DNA from: Clusia tigrina
Taxonomy: Eukaryota > Arthropoda > Insecta > Diptera > Clusiidae
Reading direction: 5' to 3'
Assembly (NCBI GenBank): GCA_920105625.2
Contig: CAKKTE020000278.1
Span: forward strand, 992,001 to 1,056,000
Length of the DNA: 64,000 nt
Positions 22,282 through 32,480 of this stretch are shown in pieces. How positions within the stretch are numbered: the stretch's first letter is position 1; the number at the start of each line of letters is the position of its first letter. The position numbers and the translations under genes are program-made. Below the pieces are notes generated by a model that saw only the letters and a list, made by a program, of their open reading frames with translations, made no database searches and had not been told where the DNA came from.

Positions 22282-23217
22282 CGAGGTGTGATCAAAAAAT
22301 AACCGTTATTGTGTGATCAAAAAAGTATTTATTTATTCATCAACAACTATCTTGTGCCCTTCAAAGTAATTCCCCTCAGATATAATACACTTATGCCAGC
22401 GTTTTTTCCAATCCTCGAAACACTTCTGAAACGCTTTTTTTGGTATCGCCAACAGCTCCTGTTTCGACTTTTCTTTTATCTCCTCAATCGTAGCAAAACG
22501 CTTTCCTTTCATCGGTGTCTTCAGTTTTGGAAAGAGGAAAAAGTCAGCGGGGGCCAAGTCCGGTGAATACGGTGGTTGAGGCATGATAACGGTTTTGTTT
22601 TTGGTCAAAAACAGCTCCTGAGCGATGTCCATGCGACGTTGTTTTTGCTCAAAATTTTGCAATTTTGGAACAATCTTCGCTGCCGCACGTTTCATGCCTA
22701 AAACATCCGTAAAAATTGCTTGGCATGAGCCGAACGATATGCCAACATCATCAGAAACCTCTCTGATAGTGATTCGACGATTATCCAAAATCATTTTCTT
22801 CACTGCGTCAATGTTTTCATCGGTTGTTGACGTGCTCGGGCGACCAGGACGAGCATCGTCATTGACATCTTCTCGGCCTTCCTTAAACCGGTTATACCAC
22901 AATTGAACTTGTGTTCTGCTCATAGCAGACTCGCCAAAGGCCACAGTCAACATTTCAAATGTCCTTGCGCATTTAATTTCATTTTTTACACAAAACTGAA
23001 TAGTTTCTTTGATCCATTTTTTCGAATAGTACAAAATCGAAGAGCACACCAAAACACGACTAACCTTTTTATCTGTCAAAAACAAACTGACAATCCAAAA
23101 TGGTTGTAATTGCCAACATATATAACAGACATGTGTACCAAAATAAAAAAAATGCGAACATCGAACATACGTAACTCACGAAAAGATGAAAATAACGGTT
23201 ATTTTTTGATCACACCG
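22282..23217 (-). mobile_element. mariner element, internally deleted (copy 1)
   Basis: Terminal repeats CGAGGTGTGATCAAAAAATA (left) and, read on the minus strand, CGGTGTGATCAAAAAATAAC (right), each flanked by TA (22280-22281 and 23218-23219), the mariner target duplication. The body encodes a mariner transposase with its middle third removed. A second member lies at 61031-62339 on the plus strand. Confidence 0.93.
22333..23017 (-). pseudogene. mariner transposase, deleted (copy 1)
   Basis: The N-terminal helix-turn-helix part ('QVQLWYNRFKEGRED', 'NIDAVKKMILDNRRITIREV') is followed by 'RRMDIAQELF', which jumps straight to 'LTKNKTVIMPQPPYSPDL'. The segment with the first two catalytic Asp residues is therefore gone, while the third (in YSPDLAP) remains. 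A 2-base deletion just after the start codon at 23017 (compare copy 2 at 61238) also shifts the frame. Function is lost; any mobility would depend on another copy. Confidence 0.9.
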
Positions 23218-23519
23218 TATATGTTTGTAATTGACATAGTAAATCGCCGAAGATTAAATGGACAAAAATCAAATGTGTACAACAAGGTCAAACATTAATT
23301 TGTGTTCTTCCAGAGGCGGAATATTAAAATGATTGTATTGTAAATGTTTATTTATTTGGCTTCTAATTGGGTTTATTTCTAAGGGACATTTAAAGTAGTA
23401 ATTTTTTGCTTCAAAATAATGATTTTTTATAAAAAGTAAGCATACTAATAATGGGAGAGTTGATGTTTCCATTTGAACCCATGCAGCTTAGCTATACCTC
23501 AGGGTGTCTACATATAAAA

Positions 23520-24225
23520 GTGTTTCCAAATCAGAAGGTAGGTAGGTTCATTCAGTTCGTCATCTCCGAGAAAATGTTTGCCGAGGTGTCTCATTCTTGT
23601 TCGTGCAAGTGCCGGGCAACTGGCGATTAGATGCCCCATAGACTAATCGTCTTCTAGGCAATATCTACATAATTTGGTATCAGCGAGGCCCATTCTGTGC
23701 AGGTGCTGATTGCAGGGAAAGTGACCCGCAACGCACCGCACAGTATCGTCAGTTGATTTCTTCTCAGTGACTTTACTGCGTTGAAACACAGGAACCTCTT
23801 CGAGTGCCTCAGACCCTCTAAGCTGTTCCTATACTCACTTTTCACTGCGTAGTCCAGCTTTTCAGATCCAGCTTGAGACCATGCTTATTCAATCCGAGCA
23901 TTGGACATGGTCCTATGTAGGGGTTGTCTGTCCCTGCTTTAGCCCGTATGTCCGCTGCTTCGTTCCTGCGTGTCCCTCATGGCCTGGAACCCACACCAGA
24001 GAAAGTCTGCTGTGTGTCGCCAGTCTGTTGAGTCCACAGTGGCACTCCCAAAGTATTTTGGAAGTGTAAGAATATTTGTTGAGTGCTTTTAATGCAATCT
24101 GTCTATCTGAGAGTATATTGAATTTAAATCGTATAGGTTGTCTGCTGTTTAGGATGTTCACCGCCTCCAAGATCGCAAATAATTCGGCCTGAAACACATT
24201 CGCTTCATTTTGTATATTCAAACAC
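23520..24225 (-). mobile_element. I-group LINE tail (RNase H and Cys/His tail)
   Basis: Frame 24221-23913 contains 'VFQAELFAILEAVNILN', 'NILSDRQIALKALNKY' and 'LSLVWVPGHEGHAG', an RNase H domain. The normal 'SDSQ' is 'SDRQ' here. Further left, around 23690-23630, is the Cys/His-rich tail. The rest of the LINE is absent. Confidence 0.8.
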
Positions 24226-24454
24226 TTTACAATAAAGTGTCTAAACTAAATTATTACATTATTGATATTAAAAAAAAATCTATAAAAATAATTTGAAATT
24301 TTAGTCGAAAAATTGAAATTCTAGTAGAAAAATTCAATCTGAATTTGAAAATTTGTATCAAATAATTAATTTCACTATAAAATCGACTATGCCACAGAAA
24401 TGAAAAGCGATTGTTCCAACTACGCCTCAAGCACAAAAAAAAAAGAAAATATGT
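24226..24454. other. Unassigned AT-rich interval
   Basis: AT-rich spacer between a LINE tail and a Helitron-like repeat fragment. I see nothing coding. Confidence 0.5.
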
Positions 24455-24571
24455 GCTTCAGAAACTCTTGAGAAACACGAAGCAAGACTGGAAACCAATC
24501 GAGTAGGAAATGCTGAAGCTCGTTCGTCTGAAACACTCTACCAGGGGAAAACAAGATGGAAAACCGACTGA
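24455..24571 (+). pseudogene. Helitron-type N-terminal repeat fragment
   Basis: A short plus-strand frame reads 'ASETLEKHEARLETNRVGN' followed by a second, decayed unit 'SSETLYQGKTRW', ending at a TGA. Units of the kind 'SETxEQREARL' occur at the N-terminus of Helitron-associated proteins in insects as I recall them; compare the Arg/Gln-rich N-terminus at 59846-60118. Low confidence because it is short. Confidence 0.3.
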
Positions 24572-24945
24572 GTACGAGTTACTCTATCCAAACGTAAATT
24601 GCACCTTCATTTAAAGCTTGGTACATTAATTTATTGATTACAATGCTAATTATGATAAACAATCTTCATCCAAGTGTGGTTATTGGAAAAATAGATAAAT
24701 TATGCGTGTATTGCTGTGCACTCAAATTTAAGCATGAAACACCAGGAATGTGGTGCGCGGGTGGAAAAGTTAAATTTTCAGATTTACATTCAACACTCGA
24801 CCCCATTATCTAAAAACGTTGATAAGGCGACACAAGCCAATCGAAACATTTCTTTGCAAACATACGCAATTACAATTCAAGTTTTCGAAACAAAAGGAGA
24901 TCATAATCATAAGTAAAAAGGAACGAAACCAACTTATCAGGAACA

Positions 24946-25764
24946 ATGTGGTCAAGCAACATGATGGCACAGATTGAAAAGCTGACTGGGAGAGATAATT
25001 ATCCCACCTGGATGTTTGCAGTCCAACATATCTTCAACACGAGGAGTTATGGAGTTGTATAGAGAAACAGGAGGTAGCAGATGTCAAACTTTAAAGCCAA
25101 ATATAAAATCATATAATTAATTGATTCTGTTTATTAGATAGTACATACATAGGAGCTAAAACTGCTAAAAAAAAGTGTGCGAGAACTTGGAAAAAACCGC
25201 TCATGACAAAGGATTGACACGTCGAGTTGGCGTGTTGAGTGATTTAATCACCACAACGCTTGGTAGTTGCCAAAATATTGAAAATTATGATCAACTGTGC
25301 CTAAACCTAGAAATATTGACATTGTAGCAGACGGTTAATAGCTAGGAACGCTATTGCTTGCCGTTTTTCCGGAAGTATACCAATCGATGATAATGGTCCT
25401 TGAAAGCTGTGATTTTGTAATCACAGCTGACTTAGTTAAGTCTAATCTTCTACAAGATGTTGGAAAATCCGCGTCTGCAGCACTTTATATGAATAAAAGT
25501 CAAAGGTACAGAATGCATAGCGCCAAGCAGACAACTGGTAATTCGAGGTGCTTCTGTGGCAATAAATATGGGCACATTAGTAAAATCCACATAAAGAAAA
25601 AGGAACAAAAGGCTGGTTATAATTCTAAGTATATAGATGTGTTTTCTGCAATATCAATCAATTATGATAGATTGTGCATCCAAACGGGAGCTTCAATGCA
25701 TATGACAATGCACCGTGATTGGTCTACGATAGAATCACACCTCCGATTAATAGCATCAAAGTAA
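24946..25764 (+). pseudogene. copia gag, zinc knuckle and protease (broken)
   Basis: Starts at an ATG with 'IEKLTGRDNYPTWMFAVQ', the classic copia gag N-terminus. After frame changes come 'KGLTRRVGVLSDLITT' (about 25215) and frame 25354-25764 with 'FPEVYQSMIMVLESCDFVIT', a decayed zinc knuckle ('CFCGNKYGHISKIH') and the protease signature 'CIQTGASMHMT'. The catalytic Asp expected before TGAS/SGAS is Gln here. Confidence 0.8.
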
Positions 25765-26114
25765 AAAACGACTAGGAGTTAGCCGTTAAATCATGTGGAA
25801 AGATAAATTTAAATTAATGTGCTTGGAAGCGTAAAAGCCGTAAAGGTACACAATGTTGTATGTGTTCCTGAACTAGTTACCAACTTCTTATCCTTATCGT
25901 ATTGTTTAAATACATGTAGTATTCATGCATACAAAAGAAACTGATTATTTTGTATAGCACAAAGGATTGCACAAAGGAAGGCACATTTAAATTTGAAGAT
26001 CGAAATAAACTGTCAGAATGTACTGGTGTGGCTAAACAGAAAAACAAAATACTCTGTGTCGCCTAGAAGGAAGTAAGCTAGAAATCCGTTTGCATCAGAA
26101 GGCTCTGAACTAAA

Positions 26115-26665
26115 GAACTGCTAGAAATGCTTATTCACTCGGATGTCTGTGGACCCATGAAGTCGCCTTCACTTGGAAGAGCACACGTTTATCAACGGTT
26201 TTACCAGGAAAGTATTTGTTTATATTAATTCGGGAATCGCACATTAAACGACCACTCCTTATTTTTCAACAAAAATCAGTTGGCAGAGCGAATGAATCGC
26301 ATGAATAGAGAGAGCCAGATGTATGCTTACTAATGCTAAGTTACAGAAGCAATATTGGGCAGAGGCTGATTTAATTACAGCATATACTCGTATAACAAAC
26401 CACTCGAGCATTTTCTACAACCGAAGAAATACCAAATATTAGCCATATGGTAGTCTTTGGCTGTGAAACCGTAGTGTTTCTGGAAAACCCGGTAAGAATT
26501 TTTGCTATGTCAGTAGTGAAAAGCATTAAAAATGTAAGAAATGATTCTAGTTTGAAAATTGTATCTGAACAGGCTTCAAATGATTATTACCCTTACCAAA
26601 CTGTTGAAAGGTCTGTATACGAACCTGACAACTATAGATCCCACAGAATTAATAAGAACTATTAA
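26115..26665 (+). pseudogene. copia integrase remnant
   Basis: Contains 'MLIHSDVCGPMKSPSLG' (first catalytic Asp region), then 'CMLTNAKLQKQYWAEA' and 'NISHMVVFGCETVVF', the integrase core and C-terminal extension of copia. Several frame changes occur and part of the core between the Asp residues is missing. Confidence 0.75.
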
Positions 26666-26739
26666 CACAAGATGAAATAATAAAATGAACAAAGATATCC
26701 CGAATTAAACCTTTGTTTAGATTAAAGTCTAAAACTGCA

Positions 26740-27425
26740 GGACATTCCAGAAACTTTTATTGAAGACACTTCTTCAAATAATGTAAGTGCACCAAAATGG
26801 AGACAAACAATAGACGACGAATTAAGAGTCTATAAACAAAGTAATATATTGCACTTAGTGGAAAAACTTTTCAATGTGAAATTAATTGGCTGTAAGTGGG
26901 TCTTGTGTATAAAAGACGAGCCACCTGAATCAGTTTATATAGCAGGACTTTGTGCTGAAGGCAAGGCATTGATTATACTGAAACATTCTCTCCAACTGTA
27001 AGGTATGATATTTGAATATTGTTAACAGAAACTGCTCAGCATAGTTTTGAAATGATACAGTGTGATGCCAAAACAGAATTTTTGTACGGAGACATCAAAG
27101 AAGTCAGCTGTATGACACCACCAGATGGTATTAATGTACAATCTAATCAGGTATGCAAGTTAAATATATCTCTATATGGTAAAAAGCAAGCACCTAGGTG
27201 CTGGAATTATAAATTAGATTGTATTTTGAAGACATTTGGTTTTACATATTGTCATACTGATAGATGTGTTTATGTTAGCCATGTCAATGATGAGAAAGTA
27301 TATTTATTGCTATATGTTGATGATGGTCTTCTTATTTCAAGAGGCATTAATGCTCGTAAGTAAAATAATACATGATCTTAAAGAAAATTTTGAAATGAAG
27401 AAATAACCGGGACAAGTGGAAGTAT
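26740..27425 (+). pseudogene. copia reverse transcriptase remnant
   Basis: Begins with 'PETFIEDTSSNNVSAPKW' and 'GCKWVLCIKDE'. Frame 27019-27363 continues with 'MIQCDAKTEFLYGDIKE', 'SLYGKKQAPRCWNYKL' and 'LLLYVDDGLLIS' (catalytic YVDD retained). It decays after 27363 ('LKENFEMKK'). The palm Asp in 'CDAKTEFL' is retained. Confidence 0.85.
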
Positions 27426-27511
27426 CTTGATTTACTCTCAGCAAGACGCCCTCTTCCCCAGTCAAATGAAATTCCAATTCCAACATTCAACGAACTTCCA
27501 GTACTCTCTTA

Positions 27512-28214
27512 ATTGTTGCAGATAGTGCTTTAAATACTGATCGCGATTCAGACAGTGACTTTGCTGAAAAGCCATCAACGGTGCAAAGCTTCAGTCAAGA
27601 AAAGTTATCCCACTTGATTCGAGATATTGTTTTACCAAAGAATGGTTATGAATTGCTTGCTACTAGATTGAAAGATGAAAACCTTCTGCATCCAGGAACA
27701 AAAATAATGTACTACTGAACGAAAGAAAATTTTGTATTTTGTCACAATATAAATGGACTAATAACTGAAATGGGCATTTCCATATATCAATCAAGAGATT
27801 GGCGGTTATTTATAGACAGAGTAAGATGCATTATTTTGCATATTGGTAATGAATATGTGGCAAAACCAATCGCCCATTCAACCAAACTAAATGAAGAATA
27901 TGTTACCACAGCGTTAGTAATAAAAAAATAAAGTGTCATCAATGATATCACCAATGGGTAATTTGCTTGTACTTAAAAATGGTTAATTTTCTCCTCGGCC
28001 AACAAAGTGGGTCCCCAAAAGTTCCTTAGTTTTTGTGCTTTTCGGACAGAAGAGCCAATCGAGACCACTGGCAGAGGTGCAATGGTTGTTGGCGTTAAAA
28101 ATGTGATACGCGAGCCCTTAGTTGAAAGAAATGAGATCACTCTGCCACCATTGTATATTAAACTTGCGTTGATAAAACAAATTTGTAAAGGCGCTTAATA
28201 AGGAAAGACAGTGT
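27512..28214 (+). pseudogene. Conserved unnamed arthropod protein family, 5' half, interrupted by gypsy
   Basis: Plus-strand text: 'SDSDFAEKPSTVQSFSQEKL', 'LIRDIVLPKNGYELLATRL' and 'DENLLHPGTK', then a TGA at 27716-27718. Next come 'FCHNINGLITEMGI', 'DWRLFIDRVRCIILHIGNEY' and 'PIAHSTKLNEEYVTT', a frame change, 'FLCFSDRRANRDHW' and 'PLVERNEITLPPLYIKLALI'. I recognise this as a family of uncharacterised proteins present in many copies in insects and some other animals; I know no name or function. It is cut at 28214 by the gypsy element and resumes at 34629. Nonsense and frame lesions predate or follow the insertion. Confidence 0.7.
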
Positions 28215-29057
28215 TGTAACGAACTTACTTACGCTGGGGTATACTTAGCGGTGTCCATTGTTCATCAACAGAAATTTATTCTAACAATTTTGTATTTTTA
28301 TAGTTTTTTTATTTATTTAAAATTCTATTGTACTTAAAGAACTAACATATAGTTTCCCTCAGTAGATACATTATATCGTAGGTTGCTGGCTAACGTAGTG
28401 TCTAGTGTCCCAGTGGAGTCGGTAAAAACCTTAAATCACTGTTCTGTCTGCGTTAGTTAATGTCCCAGTGGAGTCGGTAAAAACCTTAAACCACTGTTCT
28501 GACTTTGTTCTCTAGTGTCCCAGTGGAGTCGGTAAAAACCTTAAACCACTGTTCTGTCTCCGTTAGTTTATGTCCCAGTGGAGTCGGTAAAAACCTTAAA
28601 CCACTGTTCTGTCTTTGTTGAGTTCCCTAAGTGTTCCCTAGAGCTAAGGTCTTCGCTGGTGTTGTCTCGAGGTGTCGGTATCGAAGAAAGAGCCCAATTC
28701 CTCGGTTGCTGCTGCTTTTATAGCCCAGCTTCAGTAGTCAAGCTTCCAGAAAGTTCTGTTGTTTTATCGATTTGATTTAAACGCAACCGTCACTACCGCT
28801 GCAGAATTCCGCTTGTCAAGCACGTGGCATTGTCTGTTGTTGCACGCTCTGTGGTTGTTGTTGATGATGTCATGCGCGTCGATCATATTAGGGGTGGGTT
28901 TTGCTGATTGCTTCGTAATAGGTGTAATAAATTACATTCTTCTAGAACAATCGACGTCGTGTGAGGTCCGTTGCTTATTCAAATTTGGTTTTGTTGTTGG
29001 CGACGCAGTCAATGTGGGAGCGTAAATATTAGCGGTTTGAGGATTTACGTTCTCACA
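28215..29057 (-). repeat. 3' LTR of the gypsy element
   Basis: On the minus strand it begins TGTGAGAACG and ends CGTTACA. The portion 28609-29057 is nearly identical to 34168-34628, proving the LTR pair. A four-copy 55-bp tandem repeat (28407-28617) lies inside. Confidence 0.9.
28407..28617. repeat. 55-bp tandem repeat within the gypsy LTR
   Basis: Four copies, starting at 28407, 28462, 28517 and 28572, of a unit whose constant core is GTCCCAGTGGAGTCGGTAAA followed by AACCTTAAACCACTGTTCTG; the remaining 14 bases vary. The right LTR keeps fewer than two copies (34109-34179). Confidence 0.92.
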
Positions 29058-29068
29058 CGCCCCTCTTA
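29058..29068 (-). promoter_or_regulatory. Polypurine tract of the gypsy element
   Basis: Minus strand AAGAGGGGCG directly abuts the LTR start TGTGAG, the position where plus-strand cDNA synthesis is primed. Confidence 0.7.
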
Positions 29069-30253
29069 CTTCGCCGAACGTTGAGAGATCGAGATATTTC
29101 CGTGTTGTAGGATTATTTTGTAGGCGGGCTCTCCTAGAAGAGTTCTTTTGTTGGAGGGCAATGGTAGTAACTTCTTTTATTAGTATTTCCGGTAAACCAA
29201 CTGCCTTAGGGCCCTGTAATTCCGACACATCCCGAAATGTCCGTCGCCCTTCATAGTTTCCTACGACGTATTTGGTGTCTTCCTCCTGAGCGGGTTTGCG
29301 CTTTCAGGTCCCTCCGTCACTGCTATCGCTGTCATCAAAGGCGCGGCGTCGTCGTGTGCACGGCGGGTTATAGTGACTGGCTTGGTTTGTGTGCCTGTGG
29401 CAGGCTGGTGGGGTCGGGAGTTTCTCCTTTGTGGCTGCATGCTGTTTCAGCAAGTGCATGATTTCGACTCTTTTGTGTTGGCGTCGAACCACGTTGAAAC
29501 GTCTACCTTTTCCCACGAACTTCCCGTGATGGGTTGAAAAAAAATGACTCGGCGTTTTGTAGGAGTAAAACGCCGCAGTCGGTCAAGTTCGTTTGCTTGG
29601 GAGACTTTACCCTGTACTAGGGAATAGTCCCGATGTCCATGGGCTGCGGTGGTTGTTTGGGAAAACGTGTCCTACGTTCCTCCTGCAGGTATTCCCAAAT
29701 TATTTGGGCTTCTGTCAGTCGTGGATTATTACCCCAGGAGTCGAACCACAGGATCACGGTTCCCGTAATTCCCGTTGCTATTGCACCTGGGAAGAATACC
29801 ACGGCCAGGCACCTGGTGTTGGTTCACTGGTATGAATACGCTATGCATTTGGAATATGTCCACTCCCGTGGTCCACCGTCTTATACGCGCGTGCCGGTCT
29901 GCTGGGCTTCCCTGTCGTGCAGTTAGTTGGGTGAAGAAGTGCGTGCTGAACAGGTGTACCTTTTTGCGTTGGGAACGGGGTATCAAATTTTTATGGATAC
30001 AATTCATATAAAAATCTATCAACACGTCGTTCAATAAGTAGCCCTTCTTTAGTCGTGCTGCGTCGGACTCCCTAACGGTGATGCCGCTCGCTCCCGGAGC
30101 GTATGTGGTTAGAATAGGATCCGTTGTCTCCACGATATCCTCCTCTCCTGAGCTGATGAAAATTTCGGCTTCGCTTTCTCCGATGGGGTCTGCAGCCTCT
30201 GGTAGATCCGAGATGATGCGGGTGACGGTTGTGAAAATTTCTCCTTGCGCCAT
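29058..30253 (-). pseudogene. Gypsy ORF3: Ulp1/SENP-like (C48) cysteine protease
   Basis: Starts with an ATG at 30253 that overlaps the integrase stop in TAATG. An acidic N-terminal part is followed by a C48 domain: 'LKKGYLLNDVLIDFYMN' (substrate-groove start), 'VHLFSTHFFTQL', 'RRWTTGVDIFQMHSVFIPVN', then the His region at about 29820, disrupted by a frameshift. The next frame has 'VILWFDSWG' (catalytic Asp), a TAG at 29617-29619, and 'PKQTNLTDCGVLLLQNAESF' (oxyanion Gln and catalytic Cys, about 29560-29600). After another frame change a basic tail runs to the purine tract. Ulp1 proteases remove SUMO-like modifiers; the role here is unknown. It sits where env lies in related elements. Confidence 0.75.
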
Positions 30254-31434
30254 TATGTCACTTGGTAGTCTTTTTTCCTTCTCAGTACATTGATGAATAA
30301 GGGGCCATCATAACGCGGCGCTAGCTTGGCTGCGAAGTGGTCAATAGCTTTTGACAGGTGGTGCTGTTTTACTAAAACTTGTTGTCCAATGATGGGTTTC
30401 CATGACCGGTGTCTCAGATTATAATGCCGGCGTTGGTCTTGTGACGCACGCTCCAAGTTCTGCCTTACAATGCTGTAGGTCTCTTTCAATTGTTGTTCCC
30501 GCTCACTAAGAGATTTCGTGCCCTGTCCGCTGCCTAGTGTGGCCTCGTCGTAGAGTGCTTTGGGTATTCGTGGCTCCCTTCCTTGTACAAGGTAAGCCGG
30601 GCTGCAACCTGTAGTCTCTGACACACTTGTATTGATAGCAAGGGTAAGTTCTGGCAGCAGGTCGTCCCAATTCCTCTGCTGTTTGTTCGCGAACTGGGCG
30701 ATCATTGTTTTGACCGTGCGGTTTGTGCGCTCCACGGCATTCTCTTGGGGTGTGTACGGCGCCGTGTATTGATGCCTGATACCATACTCCTTCGTGAATC
30801 TTTTAATTGCCCTACTGGAGAACTGTGACCCATTGTCGGTCACCAAAACCTTAGGTACACCAAACCGGGCCAAGATACGCTCTCGAAAGGCCCGTTGTAG
30901 GGTCTCGGTAGTGGCCTTCTGGAGCGGAGCCACCTCTGTCCATTTGGTGAATTTGTTGTGAAATATCACTAGCATCGTATTTCCGTGCGTGGAGCGAGGT
31001 AGTGGTCCCACAAAGTCTGCGCATAATATGGCCCATGGTTCCTCAGGGATCTGGGTTAGCATCTTCCCAGCAGGCTGTTGCTGACTACTCTTAAACTTCT
31101 GACATAGGGCGCATTGTCTCACATACTGACTCGTTTCGCGGAATAGAGCAGCCCAATAATATCGATTGGCTATTCGGGCTATGGTCTTACGTATTCCTTG
31201 GTGCCCTGCTGTTGATGCATTATGGTTCTCATGTAAAACCTGTTCTATCAGTGGCCTTGATACGCACAATTTCCAGGGACTACAATCTTCATCCCCGTTG
31301 TGACTTGGTAAATGGCATGCCCGTTCTCCAGGTGGTAGTCGGCGTATTTTGCAGGCTCCGCGATTACCTCTGCTCGGCGTTTTTGCCACCAGGGGCACTC
31401 TGGTTCTGTTGGGTCTCGTGTTGTGATCACGCAT
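30253..31434 (-). CDS. Gypsy integrase, intact frame
   Basis: A 393-codon open frame. The zinc-binding HHCC part ('HENHNASTAGHQGIRKTI', 'CALCQKFKS') is followed by the DDE core: 'ILCADFVGPLPRS' (Asp), 'VLVTDNGSQFSS' (Asp) and 'ENAVERTNRTVKTM' (Glu), all present. The C-terminal 'KLAPRYDGPLFI' resembles the GPY module. It inserts cDNA into the genome. It would normally be the end of the pol polyprotein; upstream RNase H and RT are broken. It ends at the TAA overlapping ORF3. Confidence 0.9.
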   Translation of the reverse strand: MRDHNTRPNRTRVPLVAKTPSRGNRGACKIRRLPPGERACHLPSHNGDEDCSPWKLCVSRPLIEQVLHENHNASTAGHQGIRKTIARIANRYYWAALFRETSQYVRQCALCQKFKSSQQQPAGKMLTQIPEEPWAILCADFVGPLPRSTHGNTMLVIFHNKFTKWTEVAPLQKATTETLQRAFRERILARFGVPKVLVTDNGSQFSSRAIKRFTKEYGIRHQYTAPYTPQENAVERTNRTVKTMIAQFANKQQRNWDDLLPELTLAINTSVSETTGCSPAYLVQGREPRIPKALYDEATLGSGQGTKSLSEREQQLKETYSIVRQNLERASQDQRRHYNLRHRSWKPIIGQQVLVKQHHLSKAIDHFAAKLAPRYDGPLFINVLRRKKDYQVT

Positions 31435-31439
31435 GCGGT

Positions 31440-31878
31440 TTATACGGGTTGTCTGGATAGTGCATCGGCTATTACATTCAACTTGCCTTTCCGATATTGT
31501 ACTTCAAACGAATGTTGTTGAAGCTCTAGTGCCCATCTCGCGATGCGCCCTGAGGGGCTCTCTATTGAGTAGAGCCATTTCAGCGACAAGTGGTCAGTAA
31601 TTACTGTAAAGCGGCCGCATTTTCCTTATGCCCCATACAATCGCTAGGCACTCCTTTTCTGTAGGCGAGTAATTTCGTTCTGCATTATTTAGATGCCGGC
31701 TCGCATACGCAATCACGCGCTCCACTCCCTCAATTTCGTGGGTGAGTACTGCCCCCAATCCATAATCGCTAGCGTCAGTCTGCAGTATGAATTTCTGGGC
31801 GAAATCAGGACAGGCGAGAATTGGAGCCTCCGTCAGTTGTTGCTTTAGTGACTCGAATGCCTGCTGTTGCTCCTCTGT
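31440..31878 (-). pseudogene. Gypsy RNase H region (broken)
   Basis: The minus strand between RT and integrase encodes '[20 protein letters not shown]', '[20 protein letters not shown]' and 'CLAIVWGI', the Ty3/gypsy RNase H, then decays around 31620 by a frame change. Confidence 0.8.
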
Positions 31879-32480
31879 CTACTTGAAGTGTTTGCCCTTC
31901 TTCAACAGCGTGGTCAGCGATTGCACCGTCTTTGCGAAGTCAGGTACGAAACGCCTATACCAAGACGCTATGCCTAAGCACCGTCTTAGTTCCCTTACGT
32001 TTTGTGGCTGTCGTAGTTCACGGATAGCTGCGACCTTATCCTGATCCGTGTGGATACCCTTATCACTTACCATGTGACCCAGGTATTTGAGCACTTTCTT
32101 GAAAAACGAGCATTTTTCGTGATTTAAGTTTAGATTCGCGGCCCTTAAAAGGCGAAAGACCTCGGTTAGGTTGTTTTGGTGCTCTTCTAGCGTTCGCCCG
32201 GTAACAATAATGTCGTCGAGGTATGCGAACGCGTGTGGCCCCATCTCTAGTCCTATTACTTGATCTAAGGCTCTTTCTGCCAGTAACGATTTTTCAAGTC
32301 AAGGCTGCTTATGTATTTTGCCTCACGCAGGCGGTCAAAGATGTGGTGAATTCGGGATAATGGATATGCATCTGGGATGGACCTGGCGTTTAACTGCCGG
32401 TAGACGCCACTTCTCATCCCTTTTCCGTACCAGTACGATCGGTGCACTATGGGGACTGTGAGATGGCTCTATGCAGCCTT
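31879..32480 (-). pseudogene. Gypsy reverse transcriptase (broken)
   Basis: The RT starts at the end of the protease frame ('SAPIVLVRKRDEKWRL'). It continues in frame 32447-32265 ('ARSIPDAYPLSRIHHIFDRL', 'YISSLDLKNRYWQ') and frame 32244-31879 with 'AFAYLDDIIVTG' (catalytic YLDD) and 'HEKCSFFKKVLKYLGHMVS'. The palm segment between 32265 and 32244 is disrupted, so no active RT is made. Confidence 0.88.

Larger units (their letters stand above)
24946..27425 (+). mobile_element. Ty1/copia retrotransposon, degenerate
   Basis: Plus-strand gag, zinc knuckle, protease, integrase and RT remnants in copia order, each in different frames. No LTRs, primer site or RNase H were found. The order and motifs are clear, but the element is old and heavily mutated. 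Confidence 0.85.

Noticed and set aside
28407..28617. Four regularly spaced repeats, CRISPR-like at first sight
   Set aside because: Direct tandem repeats with short partly conserved spacers inside a eukaryotic LTR; no cas genes and an insect context.
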